A DNA stretch of 64,000 nucleotides from Opisthorchis felineus (Eukaryota; Platyhelminthes; Trematoda; Opisthorchiida; Opisthorchiidae): the NCBI GenBank assembly GCA_004794785.1, contig SJOL01008347.1:1737096-1801095 (forward strand), read 5' to 3'. Below, piece by piece: positions 35,965-47,699 of this stretch; the first letter of the stretch is position 1; every line of letters begins with the position of its first letter. The notes below the pieces were generated by a model that saw only the letters and a program-made list of their open reading frames with translations, ran no database searches and was not told the origin of the DNA. The position numbers were made by a program, and so were the translations under genes.

Positions 35965-37419
35965 GCTCTTCAAAGAAGGTGGCGAAGTCCTGGTGAACAG
36001 TCTGACAACGATACTGCAGAAGATTTGGAATGAAAACAGAATACCAGCTGGATGGAGCTCCTCGACCGTCATCCCAGTTTTAAAAAAGAGAGCAAGGACG
36101 TTATGTGAAAACCATCGTGGTATCAGCCTGGTATCCGTTGCATCTAAGGTGCTCTCTGGCATTATTTTGCACAGGTTAATGGATTATCGGGAGAGATAGA
36201 TTCGTGAGAATCAAGCTGGGTTTCGCCCCGGTCGAGGATGCACTGACCATATCCTTACTTGAGACAAATTCTTGAACAGCACCACTCCTTCAGACGTCCC
36301 ACGTTGGTCGTTTTTCTGGATTTGAAAGCTGCTTTTGCTTCTGTCAATCGCCAGCAACTTTGGCAGTGTCTGGCGATCGAAATTTCTATCCCATATGAGA
36401 GCACTGTATGCGAACTCCTGTGGGCGCGTACGACTATACGGAAAGCTCTCGCCGGAGTTCACCACGTTCAGTGGTTTGAGAAAAGGCTGTCTTCTTTCCC
36501 CTTTCCTCTTCAACTTTGTTATTGATATGCTGCTTGAAATTTCTCCGACTTCCTCTGAGACCTCGGGAGTCGAAATGCTCCCGGGAAGTTCCCTCACAGA
36601 TATTGAGCATGCGGACGGTATTTCTCTCTTTGGTTCAGATCCTTCAAAAGTGTAAACCGTTTTAAATAACCTAAATAACTCTGCCGCACGGTTTGGCATG
36701 CGCTTCACACCTGCAAAGTGTGAAGTGCTGCTACAAGACTGGGTGGGATCAAACCCACACCTCATGCTTACAGGCGAGCCAATCGACGTTATAGATAAAT
36801 TTGTTTATCTGGGCAGCTGTATAAGTTCCGATGGATTGGCTGGAGATGAAATTATTTCTCGAATCGAAAAGGCCAGGGCAGCTTTTGCCAACCTCTGACA
36901 CCTATGGCGCCGGCGTGACGTGAGTTTGTCTGTCAAGGGAAGAGTTTACACTGCGGTGGTGCGATCCATAGTGTTTTATGGATCAAAAACATGGCCTCTA
37001 TGCGCAGAGACCATATGAAAGATGTCAGTGTTTGACCATCGGTTTCTCCAAAGTATTGGTCGGGTCTGTTGAAAACATCGGATTGGTAGTGTAAGGTGGT
37101 CCTAGGAAGAAGGGACTCTCCTGCGATAGATGAATTACTCACGCTTCATAGGTTACGCTGGTTAGGACATGTACTCCGCATGCCAGAAGACCGTCTGTCT
37201 CGCAGAGGTCTTTTCGCCCAGCCCTGTGCTGAGTGGAAGCGACCGAGAGGTGGACAGTGTATGACCTGGCAACGAAGTACGAAAACACTAACCAGTAAAC
37301 TTAGTCGGGTGGGCAACTGCTGCCTCGCTGGATGGGGACCCCGGGACTCAAATCACCAGTGGGTAATGACACTAGCAGAAATGGCCCAATCGAGCAGTCA
37401 GTGGCGCTCATGCAACTAA
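35965..37419 (+). pseudogene. LINE ORF, reverse transcriptase half
   Basis: RT motifs appear in order but in two alternating frames with several stops. ENRIPAGWSSSTVIPVLKK and ENHRGISLVSVASKVL lead to ENQAGFRPGRGCTDHI. Motif A is FLDLKAAFASVNR near 36310, keeping the first Asp. Motif B is SGLRKGCLLSPFLFNF. Motif C is IEHADGISLFG near 36605 in place of Y/FADD, so a catalytic Asp is Gly. The thumb KFVYLGSCIS and FANL*HLWRRRDVSL follow, then the C-terminal LRWLGHVLRMPEDRLSRR and GGQCMTWQR, ending MAQSSSQWRSCN. Stops include those at about 36197, 36653 and 36896. The copy cannot be active. The RT half looks more damaged than the endonuclease half. Confidence 0.95.
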
Positions 37420-37600
37420 GCTATCGCCTTCAATCCGTAGCTACCCAATTTCCGAACAAACTGAACATTCCTTCGCTTCCAAGGCTTGGTGGTACGTTCC
37501 AGATTCCCGTTTTCCGGTTATCGAAAGTGTAGCAGCTGGAAACAATGTGCCTATCGTACACGGTTTATAGCTGACAAATTGATTGACTGACAAATGTGCT

Positions 37601-40600
37601 TTATCTGTTAGCTTCAATGAAGCATTTCCCCTGAAATATGCACTAACAGATAGGTTTACCAGTGCTTTATCTTTAACAAAGCTGACCTCGAAGTACTACT
37701 GAGAAAATGCATTTATCGAATCATAGAAACAGCGCGAAGGAAATACAAAATCGGAGAAAATATCCTGAGAACGCCAACCGCTGTCTCAAATCAACAAATG
37801 AATACATCATAATCGGAAACTTCATCTTAGGTAATGAGCGTTTAATGGCTAACGGCTATGAGGTTTATGGAGCACAGACGGATGAAAACAAGATGAAGAT
37901 GAAAAGCACATACGTTCAGGTGAGAGTAGACTGGATCGCTTATTAAATAACCTGGAACACAGATTGGAACTCCAAGAGCAGTGAAGGAAAACATTTTGAC
38001 GCGCATGAATTACAGCTTGGAGAACCGGGACTTTGGATGTCACTAGTAAGGTGACGGCTCTTTGATGACAGTATACGTTGTCTTGGAATACAGAAAAACC
38101 AACCGACAGATGTAAAAACGATTTAAAAAGCAGACTTCACACTTGCACTTTACTGATGTGTTATTTGTCTTACATTTACCAAATACGGGTGGGCGCTTGA
38201 AGCAAGGCTGACCATAGTTGCGTCAATATTTATTCATTGTCCTGCTTCTCCAACAAACCCTCATTCATCACCATGACTATGAAGATACGTTTCGGACAAG
38301 GGCGCGAAGATAAGACAGTCACGCGAAACTGTAATTCAAGTGACTTTTTAATCCTTATTTTGCTTATAGTGAGTTATCCTCGTGTCTTTCTATTGCTTTG
38401 TAAATCTAATATTCTTCTGTCTACCAAAGTTATAAAGCCTAGTGAAGTAACACAACCTACAAGTTAAAGCGAGAATAATAACGGCGACGCAAGAGCACTG
38501 AGGGTGGTGAAATGGCGGAACACATTCTACGAAAGATTCCAAGCACCAAACATCCGTTCTTATTTACTTGAACTGCAGCAATGGGGATGAATATTTCTGG
38601 GGCTATAATTAAATTAGAGATTTTCTTGGAAAGCCTAAAAACTACTTTAAAAGTCTACCGAATGGTTGAGCATACAGTAGAGAAGTGAATTTGTGTCCGG
38701 CTTATGAAACAGTAGCTTTAAGGAAGCCATCAGGTTATCTGGGGCTCTACCCAATAATCAAAGGATGAGGCTGGTAATACGGAAACTAAAAAGAACCTTC
38801 TGGGTATGAACCGTAAGGCTTATCTTCCCAAGGAAAGTGGTTATTTCTGGGGAATAGGGGAGGGAATGGGACAGTATATAACACAAGCAACCAGGAGAAA
38901 GGCCGGAGTCATTTCTGGATATAATCACGTAAGCGTGAGACCGAACTCATTTATCTACGTATGTGTAATTTGTTCAAGGATCCTGACCATCTTGATAAGT
39001 TTCGCGTGCCAACGTTAGCTAACCATGTACATGTTGTACACTTATCAGTAAGTCAGCTTGAGATCAGTGGGGGGTTTTGTGAGTCACTTTGTGACTAAGG
39101 CACAACACGGAGTCGAGTATCGAAATCTACCATAGTGCGCATGAGTAAGTTACACACTCCTACACCAACAGGAAGGCTAAACTGTATGGTATAGATGAAT
39201 GGTGGTTGAAAGTAGACGGGGCAATAAAAACCTAAGATAAACGGGCTGGATATACTCTGACAGATCCATAAGTGGCTATTTTGGCAACGCTATGTGATCT
39301 CTTTCTCGGATAACGTATCCTGCCGACGTAACATAATAATCCAGTTAGGGCGATCGGAAGATCAAATGAGATCACTAAATTGCCTTTTGTTATTTGTGAT
39401 GCAATGACAGGTGCACAGTACCTAGCAATTCATCATCCCTTATTGATAAAACTAAAATACGGTGTTTCCCTTTATTAAGAATCCTCAAGTAGTCAAACCC
39501 CTTCAAAGGAGAATTCTCCACTTCTTTTTCTCATTGACGAGTCTTCTCACAAACTCTAATCAAGCCGACATGTTCTATTCTTGGTTAATGATGAGGAAGG
39601 ATTTCGCTACAGATGCTTAACGTCGCTCTGAAATGTATTTTCTGATCCTCGGACGGAACGACATCACATGTTCGTTTTTGTCGTCACTGTCAAGGCGCTG
39701 GATAGAATTCCGTCTGTTCATGGAACTTTGAGAAATGATAGCATGATGAACGTAGAGAAAATATCCATACTAATGCTTCCTTTCCAGCTATTGTATAAAT
39801 CGCAGGTCCTTTTGTTGCAATCCAGGATACCAGGTCTTGCTTTTCATCTCTAGAATTCAGAATTTTTCGTAAGCACCATGAACCAGGTTTGTTTGGAGTC
39901 TACATTTGTGCCATTTTTTGCTAAGGTGGATTCTGACGTGTTTGAAGTTGAGGTTAACTACGACAGACACAATACAAACCGTTGTCGATAACCGGTCAAA
40001 CCGTGTTGGACCATTTAACTGCAAAAGAGAGACTATTGGTTGTGAGGCTTCTACCCAATACATGCCGTTTCCCGTAATAGAAATTGTCTGGGAAAGAACA
40101 GAAGCCAGAACGTTTGTCGTCATGTGACTTTGCAGGAGCTCTCAGAGAAAAACAGTTGGTTGTAGAATGATCCGGAATCTTGTGCAGTATCAAACAAGAC
40201 TGTTTTATACACTATCGCCGAGGCAGCTGCTCACCGACTCAGACGACGGTGAAGAACCTACAACAAATTACCTGAAGACCTGTTGTTAAATAACCACTGT
40301 TCAGTCTACAGCTGACCCATTTAGGACGGTTATTTTCCAAAAATAACACTACCTCTACGTTTCAGTTTGGTTTTTCCACGACTCAACAGACAGACCGGAA
40401 TATAACTCATCATCCACATCTCACATATCAAAATGGCAGAGAAAAATAGACAGGAATTTTTCGAGTGAATTTACATTCTAGTAATCCTTGTTATACTTTG
40501 GCGTAGATTGGTTCTTTATGATCTGGGTGAAGTCATTCCCATCATGCAAAACACGCTTTTGTCCCCCTTTTTGGAAAAAATATGACTACTTTTTTTGTAG

Positions 40601-42307
40601 CACGCTATTTCATATAGTCCCCTTCCAAGATTGAAACGTTTTATTGACCCAGGGGTTTTTTCTTAGAAAATAGAACTTTCTCTGTGTAGTGAATAAACAT
40701 GAAACGAAGCTTATAACCAAACTTGACGCATCATTACTCAGTTCACCAAGATGCTCACCTTCGAGGTAATCACCCCTGGATGTACGAACAAGGCGTGGAA
40801 AATAATAGTATGTGCCAGGCGGGAATGTTTCCACTACTACCCTGTCACTCACAAGATTAATATCAGCAGAGCTTGCAAGGTAGGATCTAGCCCATTGAAT
40901 CTTCAAGTTCATAAGATAAGTGGTGGTGAAATACGACTGTAAAAAGTAACATTAAATAGAAATAAGGTGTCCTTTTGTTGCTGTGCACTAAAGGTCCTTG
41001 TGGTAATTACGGGACCCATCGATCCTCCAAGCCAGGATTTACCCGGAAGATGAACTAAGTAGAACAACCGAAGTTGTTGTGGACCGTGAACTGTTACTTG
41101 CAGCTAACTGACCTGTATTATGAACAGAGGTAACTTGAGTTAAAAAAGCAGTTGTGAAGTTGCAAGCCTTTTTCACACATGTGAGCCTTGTGACGCGTTT
41201 CTAGAATCGTACTAGGGTGAAAGACGCTTTACTTATGAAAATATATTATTGACTCCTTACCGTGAACCTTAGAGGTTTAATACTGCATTCTGTTTTCTAT
41301 GGTTTACGTTAAAAAATGGTTTAAGGCGGCCTTCCTTCAGCTTGCGGACCATCAACAGTTAATTGATGTTCAATTGGAAAACTGCATTTGGACGGTGAAG
41401 CCAATGCCGGGTAAAATATCCACAACACAATATTGGCAGCAGGCAACTGGGAATAACGGAGTTTTCAGTCTACTTCATTGATAAAACCAATGACAATTAA
41501 AAAGCTGGTGAATGGTGTCGAATGTTTCCTTAGTTCACACGGCCTACAGTAATGAAGTATGCAAACCGACGCCACAGCTAATAAAAGCGATAAAAATAGT
41601 CACTATTTATCAGTTGTGAGCAGATAAAACATACCAGTTTGTATGTAAGCATAAGGTATCCCGATAAGGTACAATGTTAAGGGTAATCCTAATACATTGT
41701 GCTTTGGTTTGAATGGACGAGTCCGAATACATTCGAAGAAATAACTGTTGGGTCCAAAGCCGACTTCCGCGGATTAGGCAAACTTAATATTTCAACCAAC
41801 AGAAAGTGTTTATTCAGCATCCCTCACCACAAGTACAGTTAGGACCAAAAGAACAATAAGAGCGGGCTGAATAAAACTGAGGTCAGGAAAGATACCCTCG
41901 GATAAGTGTATGAACAGACTTCCGCATGCAAATAATGTCATATACGAGGGGGCTTCTGAATGATGGTCGTGCGCAGCTCTAACCATTTAAATGTCGTGAT
42001 GTTTCTCGATCCTGTAGGGTGGCTACGAAAGCAGTATTTCAACCAGAGATAGAGGGAAGGTCACATGGCACACCTAATGTTGTATTACGTAAAACGATGA
42101 CACTTTTCGTCAACTGCTATCACTTGCATGTAAATCGGGTTTTGACGGGAGACTCAGTTAAATCTAGCCAAATGGCTTGTTTGTAATAGTCCTATTCAAC
42201 TAAATGTAGTGCACCAGGCCGCCTTATATTTCATTTCCTACGACTTTCTGGATACCGCCATACGCTTTCTAGACGTAACACACTAAAGAAGACCAGTCTA
42301 AAAGATA
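37601..42307. other. No gene recognised
   Basis: AT-leaning sequence with short open frames only. A GTCAC-TTT-GTGAC hairpin lies near 39084-39096. A region around 39040-39240 looks repeat-like but matches nothing else here. Confidence 0.4.
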
Positions 42308-42615
42308 GGGTTCGGCTGAATTCAATTGAGTCTCCCATCAAAACCGAGTTTTTATGCAAATGCGAGTATTTGGTAATTTTTTTCCCATTTCGGGTTCAAG
42401 TAGAACATAAGGTTGATGAGAAATCGGGGACTGTGCCTACTTGATGAACCTCAACAAGGGCGAAACCGGCCGTGGATTGTCCAAGGCACTTCAGTAACGA
42501 CGAGCTAGCATCCGACAAACCTCAGAGTGAGCAGATAATTCACTGGGATTTCAGGTTTTACAACGGGATGCTCCAGCGATACACAGACACGGTTCATTTT
42601 CCAGCCGAATCAAGG
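42308..42615 (+). repeat. Dispersed repeat copy B with hammerhead-like core
   Basis: This is the longer relative of 10808-11046. It is non-coding and GC-richer than its surroundings. It carries TTCGGGTTCAAG, which resembles a Pol III B box, and CCTACTTGATGA followed by GGGCGAAACCGGCC. A roughly 70-base part absent from copy A lies between the hammerhead-like core and the shared TTTTCCAGCCG end. It is likely a short non-autonomous retroelement. Ends and target duplications are not determined. Confidence 0.8.
42433..42489 (+). ncRNA. Hammerhead-ribozyme-like fold (type I, C3U)
   Basis: Helix I would pair GTGCC (42433-42437) with GGCAC (42485-42489), with U-A and C-G pairs next to the core across an internal loop. 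The core is TTGATGA (42441-42447), where the consensus is CUGANGA. A short helix II (CCT with AGG) is followed by GAAA (42462-42465). ACC and GG.T form a short helix III, followed by T as the cleavage residue. Every element is in the right order; only the core C3 is U. That change normally destroys activity, and copy A shares it. It is either a dead ribozyme or a look-alike. Confidence 0.4.
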
Positions 42616-43039
42616 GCATTTCGGTACTACTGGCGATATACCTAATGTATATGCATATCTTTCATTCAGTGCACTGAATGATGTCTGTGCTCCTGCATAC
42701 ACTGAATCCTAAGTCAACCACAGAACGGTGAGTTGATGTTTTCTCGTTATGGTAATGGGGAGTAACTGGTTTCTCTCTAAATTCTAGACAATTCTGGTAG
42801 CGTTGACATTTCTCAATCACAGTTTTCAAGGTATTCAGTTTAGTTGAATGACCGCCCGATAACCTCTCCTTTTGCGCGATGGATAGCCCGACAAATTAAA
42901 AAAACAAATAAGCTTTAACGGCAGGTCGTGCATCTTAATTCTGCCAAGTAAAATTACAAACTGTTCAGGTAATTTGTTCTTCAGACATTAATGCACCCAT
43001 TGGAGTTACAGTAAAAGGAAACTAAAGTCGATAACAGTC
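42616..43039. other. No gene recognised
   Basis: AT-rich flank of the repeat; nothing assigned. Confidence 0.4.
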
Positions 43040-43480
43040 TGCACATCAGGATGCTTACCGATTTCTGTGAACCAAATTACGTTTATCGTCCCATGACCAC
43101 GTTTAATACGGTCAACACCGATACGAGCGGACCGAGACGGCCAACGTCAATAACTTTCACACTTATCTTGACCGGACGAGCAGAGCTCCTCTCTACGATC
43201 ACGGGAATATGCTCGCATGAGCGATATTCAACTCGCTGACAGATTCCCATTGGTCGATGACTGGTCGTGCTGGACCATGTAGGCTGTGGTGGACAGACTA
43301 CGGTCAGTATGTGACCAGAGGACGAAAACAAACTCTATGAATCACGCGAATGAACTTGAGTACAGATACCAGCTGGACACAGTAAGTCGTGCAGCCAACG
43401 GTCAACCACGCCATGTAGTTACACGGCCAGAAGTATACACCAAGAAGTAGCGGTTGTTCGGATTCAATAATAAACAAGAT
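43040..43480. other. CpG-rich segment, identity unknown
   Basis: Compositionally distinct from the AT-rich flanks, with many CG dinucleotides. It is open on both strands (43051-43239 plus, 43083-43331 minus). An AATAATAAA string at about 43466 could be a polyadenylation-type signal at its right end. It is probably a transposable-element piece or a retrocopy, but no motif is recognised. Confidence 0.3.
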
Positions 43481-46400
43481 GAAATCATTTTGCTTATTTG
43501 ACGTTCGACTCGGCCTCCACCTACCATCAAGAGCGGAACAGCCTAATGTAATTTGACGACCTGGGTTTGTTCAGTCAAAGTGGCAACGTAATACCCGGAT
43601 TGGACGATGCGTACTACTACATCTATTAACTGCTCATATCTGCAATAGTTTGCCCCGAAAATTGTGAGAACAATGTTCAGGTGTGCTATTGTGGACACTA
43701 CGGAGAGGGCTTCTTCGGTGTCCGTATCAGGTATTCCATACCAGATTCTGTTAGCTATTTTATATCTGGAGAGGCCTGCAATGGAGGATTTTCTCCCTCA
43801 AGAAACGTCATGAGCCCAATGATTGCCAGGAGACTACAGAAAAACCGCACGTGAGACCAGCCAGATAACAACTTCTCGAGTTTGGAAAGCAAGCTACCAA
43901 GTCAGTTAGAGTAGAAGGGAGCACGGAATTAAAGACCTAGTGCAAACCACCTGAATTTTTAATAGGAAAGACGAGAAATACTAAGATGTCTACATTTTCG
44001 AACGGACAAAAAATAAGTATGACTAAGCGTCTTGTCTGAGTGTAATGTCGTCAGCTGGATCGACCCAATTTTTGCCTACCTAACCCAATTCAGGCGTGGA
44101 ATGACAAACAAAATTTAGCTAGACAGTCGGCTATGCACTATGCATTGCAAGGACTGAACTACTGCGGCTAGTCCTCCCGGCTAATACATAAAAATTTATA
44201 TGCTACTCAAAAAAATTCACCTATACAGGATGCATGTGTAAAAAACCGGCAAGGGAAACAACCTTCAACTGGCTACAAGTTCAACTGAATTATGTCAATG
44301 TCAAGCCATTTTGATTGCCCCTGGGACATGCCCTTTTTAGTGGTATCATGACTTGATGTTATCTAGCTAGGCCTCGTCCAACCATCATTCGGGAAAACCG
44401 GGTAGTGCTGCCGTATTATCTTTGACGATCTTCGTTGCGTACTACCAACATACGATGATAGGCAAAAGGATACAAATTAGTGTAGGCAGCGCTGATGGAA
44501 GAGCTTGACAATTTTCCGTTCGAATGGGATTTGATAAGGATTCCTGCTACCAGTAAAAATCGAATCCAAAGTTACGAATCTTTTGAGGATAATTTGGGTG
44601 GAAAACGAGGTTCTGATAAAATTGCCTCAAAAAGTGAGTTCAAAACTGGCAAGAAACCAAGAAACGGCACTACCAACATTATTCAGACAATTGAATACTT
44701 AACCGCTTTCCTTCGACGCAACAACCGAGATTTTTATTCACAAATGCGGATATTCATTACAAGTCGCAGCGTTTATATAACAGGACAAATTTAGCCGAAG
44801 AAAGCTAAATATTTCATTGGTATTTTTGGACGTAGGTTTAGGCTTAAGGTTGTGGGATATGCCTACAGATTTCGGAAATCTGCGTTATGTATCTTATGCC
44901 AAAATTTAGTACGCACGGATATGTTGGAGAATTCAGGAGATGATGTGGCTGTTTTGTAACGTCTGAATAGTTGCCCATTCATAGCCAAACGAATGCCACA
45001 TGACTCAAAGACGGTATGTTGAATTTTCTGGATGTTTAACCTCATCGGCACATCGCGGCAGCGTGTGGGTGTACATCAAGCATTTTGGCTTAAATATAAG
45101 TACTTTTGATTAGTCTGCTTTCCTTTAGCGTTCTTCAGGACGGCATTGAACTTTCGTAGTCATAGAGGTGAATGGTAGCGGAATAGCATGTCTGGTGCCT
45201 CAGCCTCAAAGCTGAGGGAGTCGACAAGGAGTTGAACTTGCAAACATCTACGATTGATACCGCATTTGAGTCTTAAAAGGTGTGTTTGTAACGGCCACTA
45301 CCTGTACGTAGACACAGAACTCTTCGTGCAACCAGGTATGCACGATATACAGCGTCATACCTAGGTCCGCAATATTTACGAAATATTGTGATCCCAAACG
45401 AGTTTAAAAACCTCAGAATCGATTTTAGTTCATTCAAAAGCCTGACTTTTGTCAGAGATATCTAATGACAGGAGTTGTAGTCCAGGGTGAACCTTTGGAT
45501 ATGAGGTCGTTCGAACCTAACGCAATTCGTTTCCCGTTGGTCGAAAATGCTCAACAATTTGATAGCTTCCACTGCCAACGCTGACAGTAAGTATTGATCC
45601 ATTGACCCTATTGCGCTCAACTGATCTGGAAACCTCTTCAGCATACTAAGCAGGTTACTTTTCAGTACTGCATGCTTTGACAAGACTTTGGATTGCATAT
45701 CTAAATATAAATATCCTTAACATTACCACTCATTATTATCAACAGACAGAAGGGTGACAATGTTGGACCGGACAACACATTGATTTACACTTTACACATA
45801 TTCATCAGCTGCGTTTTGCCTCCTTTCGTTTGTTGGCTATGATCCGTTTTCGTCCTAGTCCTCGCCCTATTGAAACCCAGTACAGCATGTGATGGCTGCG
45901 TGTTAAAGTAAATGAGGAGAACGCAGTCAAATCGTTGCCTACATATTGATTAATAACGTGGTGAAGCGACTCGAGGTTTTGAGGGAAAAACAGACCTGCT
46001 AAACCTTGGAAAATTCCCCCTCGACAAGATGGCAGCATGAAACCGATCCAGTGATTGGGCTGCTCCTGTTTTCCACTTTTCAATCGAATGAATCATCTCA
46101 TGGGTTTTGGGTAGATTTTCTATTGGATCTGTTGCCTGCTTGCCATGAACAGTTCATCCCGTTTAGTAGGCGGAGTGTTATGGCGGTGAACACTGATCGT
46201 ACCATGAGTATCAGAGCTTCTGAAAGTCACCTCGGTAAAGTCAGAAGCCATAGCAAGCCTATCCGTTTTCGGGAACACACATTTGAAATTACTAGGAATA
46301 AAGCGAGCTGTACCGTATTCCGTGGGTGGTGAATTAGGCAGTGAGTAACACAATTGCAAATGATTTCACCTGGTAACCCACGCAGTTGATTTAACACTGA

Positions 46401-47529
46401 AAAGTGATAGAAATCCAGTTCTTCTAGGCCACTGATTCGCCACAGAAAACCTGTGTTTTAAGTAAAGTGTGCATAAGGAAGCAAATGCTACTTTCTATTT
46501 CACAGCGTGAAGAACATGCCTTGTTTGAGCCAAGTCATTCAGTTCCGTAAAACAGGATTTCATAGTTTTCTAATAGCTTCTACAGATTAATTGATAGCTC
46601 TGCCTTGAATTCAGGACCACCTCCCTTGGAGCTAGACTTGTTGGCAACTACTATTAGTTCCTGAGAGTCGGTTAGCTAGATTGTCCTGCATTCCATAACA
46701 ATTTATTTTCCCATGTACACAATTTTTAGGGGCTCTTTAGTTGACTCGGTTGTGGATTGTCTTCGGAATCAGTTGTCAGTGATTCAAAACAAGTGTATCA
46801 GTTTTGAATTTCTAAAAACCCGCCACACAAGCTACAAAGTCTGAGCTGTAAGCCACAGGCAAAATGAGATTTTGCCTGCTTTTTGATAGTACTGTATACG
46901 CGGAAGCAAAAATATGCTGTTTTATTTTTCGGGGTAGCACAAAATAGCCCAAACGAAATTTCGCACATCTCCATATCATGCAAGATAAAAAGCACTTGAA
47001 ATGCACCATGGTTTCTAGGACGCCACTGACATACTTGATTGAGCTACCTACGAATAGTCGGACCATTTATTCAGCTGCATGCTTTAGGCTCATTTCGCCG
47101 CGCGAAATAATTCATGAATATTGATCAGATGGTGGTGACTAACTCCGGTTACATCAAACCGACGAGCTCCAAACTTGAGAAATTCGGCCACCCGTTTTGT
47201 GCAACAGCTGTTGACTCATCACTTACCCATACAGTTTCACAGTAGTTGAAATAAACGGGACTTTTAAATAGCACGTTCAAACTGAGCAAACATTTCCGTA
47301 TTACTGAGGTACTAGCCGCTGAGTTATGATACCATGTTGTTGTGCCTGAATCAGAACTAATTATAACCTAACCACTTGCCTGTAAGCTGGAGGAAAGTGA
47401 ATGTGATTCGTCCTAATTAAGAAAACAAAATTAAGTATATTACTTCGGGAGAATTTGTTAACCGATTGGTTAGCTTATGGCTGGGCAACGTTTCGCTTTT
47501 CACACAAACATTTCGTCCGGCCAAGTGAG
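43481..47529. other. No gene recognised; one damaged open region
   Basis: The minus strand from 46359 to 45805 stays in one frame for about 185 codons, with only a few stops clustered near 46090-46120. This could be a decayed coding relic, but no motif is recognised. A CCTCAGC-CTCAAA-GCTGAGG hairpin lies near 45197-45216. A degenerate tRNA-like A/B box pair on the minus strand near 46370-46435 is too weak to call. Confidence 0.35.
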
Positions 47530-47582
47530 TAGGTTACTAGAATGACCTAGTTTTCGGGATCTCGTCGTCAGGTCAGTAAATA
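47530..47582 (-). ncRNA. Hammerhead-like motif, 3' flank of Penelope-like element
   Basis: On the minus strand CTGACGA (47565-47571) matches the CUGANGA core exactly. A 9-base CGAGATCCC and GAAA (47552-47555) follow, then ACTAGGTC, which can make a minimal helix III ending in GTC. TTACT (47534-47538) and AGTAA (47575-47579) can pair as outer helix I. Helix II is poor and there is one extra A after GAAA. Minimal type-I hammerheads with very short helix III are known in Penelope-like elements. Confidence 0.45.
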
Positions 47583-47699
47583 GCAGCTGTTAAAATAGTG
47601 GCAATGGTCAAAATAAGTACTCATTATCGGTTTGGTGGTTAAACTAGACGGGGAGCAACCACAGACAACTAATTTACGGAAAAATAAAGTCTCATCCAT

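Larger units (their letters stand above)
33440..37600 (+). mobile_element. Near full-length RTE-type LINE
   Basis: One plus-strand element: a 5' leader (33440-33872), a single long coding region with an N-terminal extension, apurinic-type endonuclease and RT (33873-37419, with 606 unknown bases), and a short 3' tail. Order and motifs fit the RTE clade, including the C-terminal block LRWLGHVLRMPEDRL. It moved by target-primed reverse transcription and is now dead through stops and frameshifts. The 3' tail ends near a short TTGATTGACTGAC run at about 37575; the exact end and target duplication were not found. The leader's homology with 53480-53800 sets the 5' limit, so 33440 is a minimum estimate. 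Confidence 0.9.

Noticed and set aside
35272..36162. Long frames across the N gap
   Set aside because: Their length comes from unknown bases being read as open.
36211..36765. 184-codon minus-strand frame
   Set aside because: It is antisense to the LINE RT motifs and is a shadow of them.
46370..46435. Minus-strand GTGGCCTAG and GTGGGTTACC as a SINE head
   Set aside because: Both boxes are imperfect and the spacing and arms do not support it.
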